Shown piece after piece: positions 7,856 through 17,788 of a stretch of 39,119 nt of DNA (position 1 is the stretch's first letter; each line of letters begins with the position of its first letter). The DNA comes from Syntrophobacterales bacterium (GTDB lineage Bacteria; Desulfobacterota; Desulfobaccia; Desulfobaccales; 0-14-0-80-60-11). Location of the stretch: assembly GCA_023229795.1 (NCBI GenBank), contig JALNYP010000035.1, forward strand, positions 1 to 39,119, in the 5' to 3' direction. The notes under the pieces were generated by a model. It did no database searches. It was not told the origin of the DNA and saw only the letters and a program-made list of their open reading frames with translations. The position numbers and the translations under genes are program-made.

Positions 7856-8554
7856 ATGGCCGCGGGCGGCATTGAAAAGAGGTATGAACGACACGGGCGC
7901 ATGCGACCGTGCGTTCTGAAGCGGGAGGACATATTTGCCTTAGGCGATATCATCATAGAGGGCTTCAGCAAGCCGGAAGTGGAACGCTATTTTCGGATAT
8001 CTACGACTGTGGGGCAGACCAGAGTCTTTTCCAACTCCATTGAACATTTGTTGAGCCAGAAAGAATTGGGGGACCAAACCAGCGACCTGTCGTTCTGGAT
8101 TGAGGGCTGGGAACAAAAGACCCGTTTTGATAAAAATATTTTATTGGATTTCAGCAAATATTCCATTCAACTCAACGTAGAAGGCACCGACCCGGTCTGG
8201 GTTTACGACAAGTATAATCGCATTGCTAAATTTTTAAGAAGTAAGACAGCCTGGTTCTGGCCCATTATTATTATGGAGAAGATCATTATATTTCTCATAA
8301 CTATTGCCTTGATCACCAATATCATCATCGCGGTCAAAAAAGGCAATCCCGCTTATTACCTGGACAAGCTCGGATTGCTGTCGGTCTGGATGTTCCTCGT
8401 TTTCTATGACACGCGGAAGCTCTGGCCGTACGCCAATATCATCGTGACAGAGGAGCCGAATTTTCTCACGAAGGCCAATGTGGTGATGCTGGCCATGATT
8501 TTGGTAGTCATTATGGCCATTGCGGGCGGGACCATCTTGCCGCTGATGCGCTGA
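7856..8554 (+). CDS. Unknown membrane protein
   Basis: I do not recognise this 232-residue protein. The first 140 residues are polar and predicted soluble. Hydrophobic helices follow near residues 142-162 (IIIMEKIIIFLITIALITNI), 170-185 and 205-228 (VVMLAMILVVIMAIAGG). The soluble part would face one side of the membrane as a sensor or scaffold domain. CAGGAG lies 7 bases before the ATG. Its base composition is more AT-rich than that of the flanking genes (runs such as AAATATTTTATTGG), which may reflect membrane codons or later acquisition. No neighbour suggests a role. Confidence 0.65.
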   Translation: MAAGGIEKRYERHGRMRPCVLKREDIFALGDIIIEGFSKPEVERYFRISTTVGQTRVFSNSIEHLLSQKELGDQTSDLSFWIEGWEQKTRFDKNILLDFSKYSIQLNVEGTDPVWVYDKYNRIAKFLRSKTAWFWPIIIMEKIIIFLITIALITNIIIAVKKGNPAYYLDKLGLLSVWMFLVFYDTRKLWPYANIIVTEEPNFLTKANVVMLAMILVVIMAIAGGTILPLMR

Positions 8555-8620
8555 GCCGCCGGAACCGGGAGGGGATGGATGAAGCCTGGGGAATTGGGCG
8601 GTCTTTGACAGGGTGAACGG

Positions 8621-10147
<1,527 letters not shown>

Positions 10148-10161
10148 GGGGAAAGAGAAAA

Positions 10162-10190
10162 GGCGGGATGCGCTGCGCTTTCCCGCCCTA
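10162..10190. repeat. Imperfect palindrome GGCGGGA...TCCCGCC
   Basis: GGCGGGA and a TCCCGCC copy flank TGCGCTGCGCT in the space between two convergent genes. A second hairpin, CTCCCC/GGGGAG at 10208-10223, follows. Neither has a strong T tract in either direction. They may act as bidirectional stops. Confidence 0.4.
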
Positions 10191-10246
10191 CGCGCTACGC
10201 GCCCTCGCTCCCCTCAGGGGGAGTCAAGGAACAATAAAATCTCGGC

Positions 10247-10762
10247 TTAGTGATGTTCTGCGGCTTCCGCTTCGGCTTTGGTTTTATGCACTGTGCCATC
10301 AGGATGAACCGGAGGGCTGTAAATTGTATACAGCTTCAGCGGCTTCACCGAAGACATATTGATCACATTGTGATAGGTGCCGGCAGGCACCACCACCGCG
10401 TCCCCGTCACCGACCAGGCGCTCTTCGTTCTCACCAAAGATGAACTTGGCATTACCAGATTCGATACGGAAGAACTGGTCTACGCTGGCGTGGACTTCCT
10501 TGCCGATTTCTTCCCCGGGCTGCAAGCACATAACCACAAGCTGGCTATGTTTGCCGGTGAACAGAACCTGGCGGAAGTAGTTATTATTCAGGGTTAGTTT
10601 CTCAATAGGTCCGACGTAGCCCGGCTGCGGGGCCGCAGGCGCGGCAGGCTCGCTCTGTTTCGGCTGGGCTGCCGGCTTGGCTTGGGCTTTGGTTTCCTGG
10701 CTGCTGTAAGCAAGCACTACCCCCAAAATTGACGCGATGAGCAAGATCCCCAATCTCTTCAT
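10247..10762 (-). CDS. Exported cupin-domain protein
   Basis: This 171-residue protein has an N-terminal signal (MKRLGILLIASILGVVLAYS) and a Pro/Ala/Gln-rich linker (about 25-50). One cupin barrel follows. Cupin motif 1 is recognisable as PGEEIGKEVHASVDQFFRIESG, though the second usual histidine is replaced. Motif 2 is VVVPAGTYHNVIN. The ending VHPDGTVHKTKAEAE is common to one group of small bacterial cupins. It is probably periplasmic, with a bound metal; the substrate is unknown. The inner ATG at 10762 is preferred over 10795 because AGGAGGT lies 7 bases before it and it begins the signal peptide. Confidence 0.82.
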   Translation of the reverse strand: MKRLGILLIASILGVVLAYSSQETKAQAKPAAQPKQSEPAAPAAPQPGYVGPIEKLTLNNNYFRQVLFTGKHSQLVVMCLQPGEEIGKEVHASVDQFFRIESGNAKFIFGENEERLVGDGDAVVVPAGTYHNVINMSSVKPLKLYTIYSPPVHPDGTVHKTKAEAEAAEHH

Positions 10763-10904
10763 GCCGTCACCTCCTGGTAAAATTGACGTTGCCATTATGC
10801 AGTGATGCCTGAGACCTTTGGAAAGATCCTTCTCAAGAACCCAGCCTCGTCGGTATCCTTGCCTCTCCTGCAGCCTACTTCAAAACTCAATATTTTAAAA
10901 ATAA

Positions 10905-10972
10905 TCATTCTGAGCGGCGCGAAGAATCTTGTCTTTTAAAATACTTGAGACCCTTCGCTTCGCTCGGGGTGA
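10905..10972. repeat. Paired inverted repeat of the TCATTCTGAGCG type
   Basis: TCATTCTGAGCGGCGCGAAG begins at 10905. An inverted, diverged copy lies at 10948-10972 (AGACCCTTCGCTTCGCTCGG and on). The two arms could form a long hairpin. I know this kind of element as a scattered intergenic repeat in diverse bacterial genomes. It occupies the centre of the 381-base gene-free gap 10763-11143; the rest of the gap has nothing I recognise. Confidence 0.65.
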
Positions 10973-11143
10973 CGGGAAAATGGGGGTTTTGAAATGACTT
11001 CCAGTCAAAAATGATTTTGGGACTCAATCGCCGAGTTTAGCTGCACGTGGTCTATTAATCGGGATGGCAGCCTATTTTCCCTGAATTTGTCAGCCCAGGT
11101 TTGGAGGAGGAGAGGGGGGTAAGGGTACGAATCTCAAGCGAAG

Positions 11144-11698
11144 CTATTTAGCCGTCCCGCCCCTGGACTTGAATTCCCGGTGGCACGCGGCCATGCGGTT
11201 TTGCAGGTCCCGCAGCTCGTGGAGCATGGCTTCCTGCTGCTGGTTGGCCACCGCGTGCTGCAAGTTCGCCAGATGGTCCAGAAATTCCTGCATGGCCCCC
11301 TGCCAATCGGTCTCGGCCAGGGCTGCAAAGGACCGGGAACTCTCCACCAGGTCTCTCAGGGGGCGCTCATCGGGGAAAGCCCCCTGGCCTGCCAGCCGCT
11401 GGAGCTCTTTAAAGGTGGCGCTCATCCGCTTCTTGACCTGCTTCAGGTCGTCCTGCCAGCGGGCCACCTCGGCTTGGGCCGCCTGATCATAGTCCCCCAG
11501 GGTGGACCAGGACCAACTCAGTTTGGCATTGATGCGGCCCTTCTTTTCCTTGAACTCCAGGCGGACATCAATGGCTTCCGGCACGGTCCATTGACGGCCG
11601 TGGGCCGAAAGGGCGCCCCGGCGCAACTGTTCGCCCAGGCCGGCCAGGTAGTCCGCCAGCTCCAGCCGGCCCATGCTCTGCTCGTCTTGTTCTCCCAT
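11144..11698 (-). CDS. XXXCH/amphi-Trp domain protein
   Basis: The protein has 184 residues from the ATG at 11698. The N-terminal 70 residues resemble the amphi-Trp domain (LADYLAGLGEQLRRG, then VRLEFKEKKGRINAKLSWSW). The remainder is helical and ends in MAACHREFKSR, which fits the XXXCH domain named for a C-terminal Cys-His. In other genomes such proteins occur with the GAK (grasp, ATPase, kinase) gene set, whose product is unknown. None of those partners is seen in this window, so this copy is an orphan here. The inner start is preferred over 11758 because GAGGGGAG lies 7 bases before it. The assignment rests on recalled family patterns and needs a profile search. Confidence 0.6.
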   Translation of the reverse strand: MGEQDEQSMGRLELADYLAGLGEQLRRGALSAHGRQWTVPEAIDVRLEFKEKKGRINAKLSWSWSTLGDYDQAAQAEVARWQDDLKQVKKRMSATFKELQRLAGQGAFPDERPLRDLVESSRSFAALAETDWQGAMQEFLDHLANLQHAVANQQQEAMLHELRDLQNRMAACHREFKSRGGTAK

Positions 11699-11823
11699 GC
11701 GGGCTCCCCTCATCTGGCCAGTTATCGGAAAAGTAATGGTGCGCAGTGCGCACCCCACGGTTCTGCTCCCCGGTGGGAGGAAGCTGGGGGGAGGGGGCGT
11801 AGGACAACCTAATCGGGAGTTAA

Positions 11824-11865
11824 TCCACCCCCACCCTGACCCCCATCAAGGGGGAGGGAAAAGCC
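11824..11865. repeat. C-rich/G-rich palindromic intergenic repeat, copy A
   Basis: CACCCCCACCCTGACCCCCA, a TCAAG turn, then GGGGGAGGG. Related C-rich/G-rich pieces appear at 15759, 21656, 28631 and 28686. It lies between the antiporter and the XXXCH gene. Confidence 0.5.
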
Positions 11866-11938
11866 AAGCCATTTATGCAAATTATTTCCGGGTATAACCT
11901 TAGGTGCGCCCAGGGTGATTTCTTGACCCATGGTGCGG

Positions 11939-13828
11939 TCAGCCGATTACCTCATCCCGTTCAGCGAGTCGGGCCATTTCCTCTTCCTGGAGCACGACCT
12001 CTTCGCCCCGGAACAGGCGCGCCACCACTTCGAGCAGATGCCGGGCCGCCAACTGGTTGGGCAGATAGACGTAGTCGGCCCCGGCCTCATAGAGCCGCAG
12101 GGCCCGCAAGGGGCTTTCCGCGGTGACGATGATCCGGGCCTCGGGGGCCATTTTCTTAATAGTGTCGATGAGTCTTTGATTGTTGGTCCCGACCAGGATC
12201 TCATCGGGGATGGTGGAAATAACGATCTTGGCCTCTTCCAGGTCGGCGTGGTGCAGGGTCTCCGGGTTGCTGATGTCCCCATAGACCACTTTGACGCCGT
12301 GTTCCGGCAATTTCTGCAAAACCCCGGGGTTGAAGTCCACCACCAGCATCTTATCTTTGAGGTCCGGGGCCGCGTCCTCCACCTCACGGAGAAGGGCGCT
12401 GGCGACCCGGAAAAACCCTAACAGGGCAATGTCTTTGGGCTCCTTGGCCGTCTCCGGGGGGGCGCTGACGAGGTCCTTGAAGCCGATCGCGGCCAGTCCC
12501 CGGCCAAGGACCTTCTGTAAGGGGTTGCTGAACTTAATCATATAGGTGGAGGCCACCGAGGTCATCACGAACACGAAAGTAATGATGGTCTGGATGTCCG
12601 GGACGATATGTTTTTCTTTCACGCCGATGACCGTGATCACCAGGGCGAATTCGCTCAACTGCGACAGGTTGATGGAGGTCAGCAGGCTGACCCGGTTGCC
12701 GTTCTTGAGGAAGTACAAGATGGGGTAGACCGACAGGAATCGGGAGGCCACCAGAAAGAGGGCCGCCGCCCCGGCCACCAGGAACATGCCCAGGTTGTCC
12801 AGGGGATTGGGAATCGCCATCCCCAAGGCCACAAAGAACAGGGTGATAAAAAAGTCCCGGATGCTGACGATCTTCGCAATGATATCCAGGTTGTAGGGAA
12901 AGGTGGAGATGGCCACGCCCGCAATCAGGGCGCCCATTTCCATGGAGAGGCCGAACTCGCCGGCCAGGCCGGCGATCAAAAAGCACCACCCTAGCGAGGC
13001 CACCAGAACGAGTTCCGGAAGCCTGGCGATCTTGCGGAAGACATAGCCCAGCACGTATTTGCTGAGCGCCAGGCTGATAACCACGACCAGGCCCGCCTCG
13101 GCGAAATCCTGCAAGATGGCCAGGAGTTGCGGGTTGGCCAGGGAGGACTGGATGCTCAGGACCACGATGGCCCAGATATCCTGGAACACCAGGACGCCCA
13201 AGGTAAGCCGGCCGGCCAGGGTGTCCAGTTCGAATTTCTCATAGAGCAGCTTCACGACGATAGTGGTGCTGCTCAGGGCCATGCACACCGCCAGGTAGAG
13301 CAGGTCGTATTCGCCGCCCAGCACCTTGACGCCGAAAATCCGGTATTCGTAGGGCTCGCCGATGGTAAACCCCAGCAGCATAAAGAAGCCGAGACCCAGG
13401 GCGGCGCACAGGACGAATTGTAAAACGCCCGTGGTAATCAGGTCCTTGCCCGATTCTTTCAGCTTTTTAAGGTCCAGCTCCAGCCCGATCATGAATAAGA
13501 GGAGAATCAGGCCGATATGGGCGATGGTCCGAATATCCGCCTCGCTCTGCACCCAACCGAACCCAAACTTGGGGCCGATGACCGCGCCCGCGGCAATATA
13601 GGCCAAGAGCAGCGGCTGTTTGGTCAGATAAGCCAGATAAGCCAGGACCGTGGCGGCTATGATGCTGACGCCGATGGCCGAGAGCAGGCCGAGGCCTCCA
13701 GGGTCGCCGCTGGCCCAGGCCGCGTCAGGAAGTGCCAGCACCGCGGCCACGCCCAGGCACCATGCCAGGGGCAATCTGAGCCTGCTCCACATAGTTTTCC
13801 GCCTTCGGGTATTTATCCCTACCGGCAT
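11939..13828 (-). CDS. CPA2-family cation:proton antiporter with degenerate TrkA-N-like domain
   Basis: This 629-residue protein combines a KefB/KefC-like exchanger domain of about 12-13 membrane helices (residues about 45-430) with a C-terminal Rossmann-like domain. An extra N-terminal hydrophobic stretch ending AAWASG looks like a signal peptide. Family stretches include LLLFMIGLELDLKKL, SSTTIVVKLLYEKFELDT and DIWAIVVLSIQ. The C-terminal part has VVDFNPGVLQKLPEHGVKVVYGD, typical of TrkA-N, but the usual GxGxxG loop reads GFFRVAS, so NAD(H) binding may be lost. AAGGAG lies 6 bases before the ATG at 13828. It probably exchanges K+ or Na+ for protons in the inner membrane. Confidence 0.87.
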   Translation of the reverse strand: MPVGINTRRRKTMWSRLRLPLAWCLGVAAVLALPDAAWASGDPGGLGLLSAIGVSIIAATVLAYLAYLTKQPLLLAYIAAGAVIGPKFGFGWVQSEADIRTIAHIGLILLLFMIGLELDLKKLKESGKDLITTGVLQFVLCAALGLGFFMLLGFTIGEPYEYRIFGVKVLGGEYDLLYLAVCMALSSTTIVVKLLYEKFELDTLAGRLTLGVLVFQDIWAIVVLSIQSSLANPQLLAILQDFAEAGLVVVISLALSKYVLGYVFRKIARLPELVLVASLGWCFLIAGLAGEFGLSMEMGALIAGVAISTFPYNLDIIAKIVSIRDFFITLFFVALGMAIPNPLDNLGMFLVAGAAALFLVASRFLSVYPILYFLKNGNRVSLLTSINLSQLSEFALVITVIGVKEKHIVPDIQTIITFVFVMTSVASTYMIKFSNPLQKVLGRGLAAIGFKDLVSAPPETAKEPKDIALLGFFRVASALLREVEDAAPDLKDKMLVVDFNPGVLQKLPEHGVKVVYGDISNPETLHHADLEEAKIVISTIPDEILVGTNNQRLIDTIKKMAPEARIIVTAESPLRALRLYEAGADYVYLPNQLAARHLLEVVARLFRGEEVVLQEEEMARLAERDEVIG

Positions 13829-14163
13829 GCACAGCTCCTTTTCATTTGGTTTTCTCAGTACTTGTCGGTTTAAAGGAGGAATTTATTAATAAGCCTAAGC
13901 TACCTCTTCAACATACCATGGAACCGGACCTTTGGGAACGTCTCATGTGGGCGCGCCGCCCCCAGCTATCTCTTCTTTGCAGGCTCTCGCGGAAGTCTCA
14001 CGTGACAAAAGCGTTTTTCCGGCTAACAAAAGACGGCGCCCTTCCGGGCGCCGTCCCTTTCACCAGCGGCTAGTCACATTTTTTCCCGAGCAGGCCAAAC
14101 CTCAGATGCCGGCCTCAGTTCTGTTGTCAGTCAGATCTATTTCGCTAACGGCCGCGCCGTGGC
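13829..14163. other. Gene-free region between antiporter and thioesterase genes
   Basis: Apart from the terminator at 14025-14055 I see no gene. The open frames on the plus strand here lack ribosome sites and resemble no family. An AGGAGG at 13876 is not followed by a usable reading frame. Confidence 0.5.
14025..14055 (-). terminator. Rho-independent terminator of the thioesterase gene
   Basis: Read on the minus strand, GACGGCGCCC pairs with a 10-base partner (GGGCGCCGTC) around a GGAA loop and is followed by TTTTGTT. It lies about 110 bases after the thioesterase stop. Confidence 0.75.
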
Positions 14164-14601
14164 TTACTCCTGGCTGGCCCCGGCGGATTTAGCCTTGCCG
14201 GCCACCTTGGCGTTGAACTTGGCAGCGTCGATGATAAAGCGCTCGTGGTAGCCCTGGGAAATCAGGTCCACGCCGTCGTCGGCCTCGATGAACAGGGTGA
14301 GCTTGCGGCCTTCCACCTTTTCCAGGAGCACCCGCACCGTGACCACCAGGCCCGGCGGGGTGGCGGCGACGTGGCTCAGGTTGACCGCGATGCCCACGGT
14401 CTGCTCCCGGGGCCAGTCCAGATGGGGGTTGAGGGCCTGGATGCAGGCCCATTCGAACAGCCCCACCATATAGCCGGTGGCCAACACCCGGGGCATCTGC
14501 TGGAACTCCGGTGACTCGGGGTAGAGATAAGGAACCGTCTTGGTTTCGGGCACTTGAAACTCAAATTCGTATTTCAGACCGGGCTGCAAGGAGTCTTTCA
14601 T
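14164..14601 (-). CDS. FlK-like hotdog thioesterase
   Basis: This 145-residue single-domain hotdog protein resembles fluoroacetyl-CoA thioesterase FlK and its many bacterial relatives. Residues matching the FlK catalytic set are visible: Thr in VLATGYMV, Glu in GLFEWACIQAL and His in VNLSHVAATPPG. It probably hydrolyses a short acyl-CoA in the cytoplasm. The true substrate is unknown, and relatives outside Streptomyces do not act on fluoroacetate as far as I know. GGAGGT lies 5 bases before the ATG. It is divergent from a LysR regulator with a 101-base shared intergenic region, so that regulator probably controls it. Confidence 0.82.
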   Translation of the reverse strand: MKDSLQPGLKYEFEFQVPETKTVPYLYPESPEFQQMPRVLATGYMVGLFEWACIQALNPHLDWPREQTVGIAVNLSHVAATPPGLVVTVRVLLEKVEGRKLTLFIEADDGVDLISQGYHERFIIDAAKFNAKVAGKAKSAGASQE

Positions 14602-14663
14602 GACGCACCTCCAGAAAAATTAGGTTTCCCTGACTAAGATTTTCTGCTAAATCTCATGATAAG

Positions 14664-14681
14664 TAAAATTAATTAATTTTA
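14664..14681. promoter_or_regulatory. Palindrome in the lysR/thioesterase intergenic region, candidate operator
   Basis: AAAATTAATTAATTTT (14665-14680), extended by one T/A pair, is a perfect palindrome centred in the AT-rich divergent region and ends 21 bases before the lysR start. CATGATAAG on one side and TATGATATTG on the other may hold the promoter elements. LysR regulators commonly bind AT-rich dyads near their own gene. Confidence 0.5.
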
Positions 14682-14702
14682 TGATATTGATTAGGCAATT
14701 TT

Positions 14703-15599
14703 ATGGAATGGCAACAACTCCTGGGCTTTTACCACGTGGCCAAACTGGGGAGCTTCACCCGGGCCGCGGAGGCCACTTTTCGCACCCAGTCGGCCTTGAG
14801 CCAGCAGGTCAAGGCCCTGGAAGACGAGTTGGACACCCAGCTTTTCGAGCGTTTGGGCAAACGCCGCCTGAAGCTGACCCCCGCGGGGGAAAAGCTCCTG
14901 GCCTTTGCCCAGGGGGTCCTGGGGCAATGGGACCGGCTCCAGGAAGAGCTGCGGGCCCAAGGCGGGCGCCCCCAGGGGCCCTTGAGCCTGGCCGCGCCCT
15001 TCACCACGCTCTATCACCTGTTGCCCGAGACCCTGGCCGCCTACCTGCGCCAATTTCCCCAGGTGGAACTGACCCTGCTGGACCGCCCCCAGGCTGCGGT
15101 CTTCCCCCTGGTGCGGGACGGCGACATCGATTTCGGCCTGGCCCTGGAGTCCCTGGTCCCTCGGGACCTGGCCGCCCGGCGCTGGCAGCCGGTGGACACG
15201 GTCCTCCTGACTCCACCGGACCACCCCTTGACCCGGCTGCGCCGGGTTACCTGGCGGCAGATCGCCCGCTACCCCTTGATCCTGCCGCCCCCCGGGCACG
15301 AATCCGGCGGCCGCCACTTCCTGGAAGAGCGCTTCCGCCAATTAGGTCTTACCTGCCGCATCATCCTGGAGTCCTCCAACGTCGAGTTGAGCGCCCGCTA
15401 CGTGGAAACCGGCCTGGGCCTCGCGTTCGCCACCCTGGCCCGGAACCTGCCGCGGCCGGGCCGCCTGGCCTTTATTCCCCTGGGCCACTATTTCAAGCCG
15501 GACCACCTGGCCCTGGTCACCCGCCGGGACAAGCTGCTGCCCCCCTACAAGTTGGCCTTTATTAATCTCCTGTTCGGGGATACAATGCTTCCCGAGTAA
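14703..15599 (+). CDS. LysR-family transcriptional regulator
   Basis: The protein has 298 residues, normal for the family. The N-terminal winged helix-turn-helix (about 1-60) shows FYHVAKLGSFTRAAEATFRT and the LysR signature LSQQVKALEDELDTQLFER. The substrate-binding domain runs from about 90 to 290. The resemblance is to the CysB/Cbl-like branch only in general layout, so no effector is proposed. It is divergent from the FlK-like thioesterase gene and is the natural candidate for its regulator. A 7-base tandem repeat begins 4 bases after the stop. Confidence 0.9.
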   Translation: MEWQQLLGFYHVAKLGSFTRAAEATFRTQSALSQQVKALEDELDTQLFERLGKRRLKLTPAGEKLLAFAQGVLGQWDRLQEELRAQGGRPQGPLSLAAPFTTLYHLLPETLAAYLRQFPQVELTLLDRPQAAVFPLVRDGDIDFGLALESLVPRDLAARRWQPVDTVLLTPPDHPLTRLRRVTWRQIARYPLILPPPGHESGGRHFLEERFRQLGLTCRIILESSNVELSARYVETGLGLAFATLARNLPRPGRLAFIPLGHYFKPDHLALVTRRDKLLPPYKLAFINLLFGDTMLPE

Positions 15600-15603
15600 A
15601 AGG

Positions 15604-15633
15604 GTTTTCGGTTTTCAGTTTTCAGTTTTCGGT
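15604..15633 (+). repeat. GTTTTCR heptad tandem repeat, copy 1
   Basis: Four units of GTTTTCG/GTTTTCA in a row, then GT. It starts 4 bases after the lysR stop codon. The same repeat follows the stops of PBP1A and fumarase alpha. Confidence 0.85.
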
Positions 15634-15758
15634 AAAAGACAAAACGGCGTGGCTGTGCCTCCGGATCAACTTGATTTACTTGCCATATTTATTGTGAAGC
15701 CTCATATTGAACTAGTGATGCAAAGACCTTTCATAGACCCAGGACCTCTGAATTTTCC

Positions 15759-15795
15759 CTTCCCTGGTGGAGGGGGTTCGGGGGAGAGGGCTTAA
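15759..15795. repeat. C-rich/G-rich palindromic intergenic repeat, copy B
   Basis: TTCCCTTCCCTGGTGGAGGG followed by GGTTCGGGGGAGAGGG. A relative of the repeat at 11824, just upstream of the MoeA-fusion gene. Confidence 0.45.
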
Positions 15796-15865
15796 GATAC
15801 TGTAATCTGGAATTTATTCACCCCCACTCTGACTGCTCCCGCAATCCTTATAAAGGATAACCCCT

Positions 15866-17788
15866 ATGAAACGGCGTATCTATCTGCGGATGAAATCTTT
15901 GGAAGAGGCCCGGGAGATGTGGTTGGCCCGGTTTGATCTGGAGGGCATGGCCCGGTCCGAGGAAATCCCCGTGGCCGCGGCGCGGGGCCGGGTGACTGCG
16001 GCGCCCATTATGGCCCGGAGGTCTTCTCCCGCGGCGCATCAGGCGGCCATGGACGGCTTTGCGGTGGCCGCGGCCGCAACCTTCGGGGCTACACCCGATA
16101 ATCCCAAGCATCTGGCTGTGGGCCAAGCGGCCTTTCCCATCAATACCGGCCATCTCATGCCGCCGGGGACCGACGCGGTGATCATGGTGGAGCAGGTCCC
16201 GGACCCGGAGGCCGACCCTATCACGGTGGAGGGTCCTACGTTTCCCTGGCAGCACGTGCGCCGGGTGGGGGAGGATTTGGTCACGGGAGAAATGGTCCTC
16301 CCGGAAGGGGTCGAGATCACTCCCTGGGCCCAGGGGGCCTTGCTGGCCGCGGGGGTTACCGCGGCGCCGGTGCGCCGCCGGCCCCGGGTCGCCATCATCC
16401 CTACCGGCACCGAGCTCATCCCGGTGACGGAGCTGGAGCGCGAGCTGCCTGCCGGCAAGCTGCCGGAGTTTAATTCCGTCATCCTCTCGGGCCTGGTGGC
16501 CGCCGCGGGCGGGGAGCCCAGCGTCCGGCCCATCGTGCGGGACGACCCCGAGGTCCTGGCCGCGGCCTTAAAGGAGGCTGTCGACGCGGCGGACCTGGTC
16601 CTGATCAACGCCGGGTCCTCCGCAGGCACCGAAGATTACACCTACCGGGCCATCGCTGCCCTGGGGGAAGTGCTGGTGCACGGGGTTGCCATGATGCCGG
16701 GCAAGCCCACCGTTCTGGGAGTGGTGCAGGGCAAGCCGGTCATCGGCAACCCGGGCTATCCCGTGTCCGCGGTGCTGTCCTTCGAGCAGTTCGCCGCGCC
16801 CTTGATCGCCGGCCTGGCGGGGGTGCGCCTGGCTCCCCGGCCCAGCCTCACGGTTTATCCGGCCCAAAACCTGCCGTCCAAACCCGGTTTAACCGAGTTC
16901 ATCCGGGTCACCCTGGGCCGGGTGGGGGACAAGGTCATCGCCACCCCCCTGCCCCGGGGGGCCGGGACCATCACCTCCCTGGTGCGGGCGGACGGCTTGC
17001 TCACCGTGCCGGCCTTGAGCGAAGGCCTGGAAGAGGATCGGCCGGTGGCGGCCGAGCTCCTGGTGACCCCGGAGGACATCGAGGGCACCCTGGTGGTCTT
17101 GGGCAGCCACGACAACACCATCGACCTGTTGGCCAACCTGCTGCACCGCCGGGACCACCGACTGCGCCTGTCTTCCGGGCATGTGGGCAGCCTGGGGGGC
17201 CTCATGGCCCTGCGCCAGGGCCGGGCCCACCTGGGAGGCAGCCACATGCTGGACCCCGAGACCAACACCTACAACGTGCCCTTTATTGAGCGCTATTTGC
17301 CGGGCGTGCCCTTAAAGCTCATCAACCTGGCCTGGCGGGAGCAGGGCCTCATGGTGGCCCCGGGCAACCCCAAGCAGATAAAAAGCATCCGGGACCTGGT
17401 GCGCCCCGAGCTGCGCTTCATCAACCGGCAGCGGGGCGCCGGCACCCGGCTCCTCCTGGATTACCTGCTCAAGCAGGAAGGGCTTGACCCCGATCAGGTC
17501 CAGGGTTACGCGCGGGAAGAGTACACCCACATGGCGGTGGCCGTGAACGTCTTTTCCGGCACCGCCGACGTGGGCCTGGGCATTTTGGCCGCAGCCCGGG
17601 CCCTGGGGCTGGATTTTATCCCGCTGCTGCCCGAGCGCTATGACCTGGTGGTGCCCGAAAGCACCTTTACCGACGCCCGCTTCCAGACGTTGCTCTCGGT
17701 TATCCGCGCCCCGGAGTTCCAGGCCGCGGCCACCGCCCTGGGAGGTTATGATCTGAAGGATTGCGGCACGATCCTCTGGGAGCAATAG
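15866..17788 (+). CDS. moeA: Molybdopterin molybdenumtransferase MoeA fused to a PBP-like substrate-binding domain
   Basis: This 640-residue protein is about 230 longer than plain MoeA. Residues 1-400 carry MoeA features: HQAAMDGFAV, GTDAVIMVEQV, PTGTELIP, NSVILSGL, NAGSSAGTEDYT and GNPGYPVSAVLSFE. MoeA inserts molybdenum into adenylylated molybdopterin. From about 410 a periplasmic-binding-protein-like domain follows (LVVLGSHDNTIDLLANLL, GSLGGLMALRQGRAHLGG, RGAGTRLLLDYLL). It has no signal peptide, so it would act in the cytoplasm, perhaps sensing molybdate or a cofactor form. This fusion is known from anaerobic bacteria and archaea. AAAGGA lies 8 bases before the ATG. Its stop overlaps the next gene's likely GTG start. 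Confidence 0.9.
   Translation: MKRRIYLRMKSLEEAREMWLARFDLEGMARSEEIPVAAARGRVTAAPIMARRSSPAAHQAAMDGFAVAAAATFGATPDNPKHLAVGQAAFPINTGHLMPPGTDAVIMVEQVPDPEADPITVEGPTFPWQHVRRVGEDLVTGEMVLPEGVEITPWAQGALLAAGVTAAPVRRRPRVAIIPTGTELIPVTELERELPAGKLPEFNSVILSGLVAAAGGEPSVRPIVRDDPEVLAAALKEAVDAADLVLINAGSSAGTEDYTYRAIAALGEVLVHGVAMMPGKPTVLGVVQGKPVIGNPGYPVSAVLSFEQFAAPLIAGLAGVRLAPRPSLTVYPAQNLPSKPGLTEFIRVTLGRVGDKVIATPLPRGAGTITSLVRADGLLTVPALSEGLEEDRPVAAELLVTPEDIEGTLVVLGSHDNTIDLLANLLHRRDHRLRLSSGHVGSLGGLMALRQGRAHLGGSHMLDPETNTYNVPFIERYLPGVPLKLINLAWREQGLMVAPGNPKQIKSIRDLVRPELRFINRQRGAGTRLLLDYLLKQEGLDPDQVQGYAREEYTHMAVAVNVFSGTADVGLGILAAARALGLDFIPLLPERYDLVVPESTFTDARFQTLLSVIRAPEFQAAATALGGYDLKDCGTILWEQ

Noticed and set aside
7624..7875. 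83-codon plus-strand frame before the membrane protein gene
   Set aside because: TTG start without ribosome site, passes through a hairpin, and overlaps the start of a better supported gene.
11180..11812. 210-codon plus-strand frame opposite the XXXCH gene
   Set aside because: No ribosome site, and it runs on into a repeat; the minus-strand protein has recognisable domains.
13846..14073. 75-codon plus-strand frame after an AGGAGG-like site
   Set aside because: The Shine-Dalgarno-like site is internal to the frame, not before its start, and the frame passes through the thioesterase terminator.
14681..15565. 294-codon plus-strand frame overlapping the LysR gene
   Set aside because: Pro/Gly/Arg-rich shadow in another frame; LysR signature lies in the frame starting at 14703.
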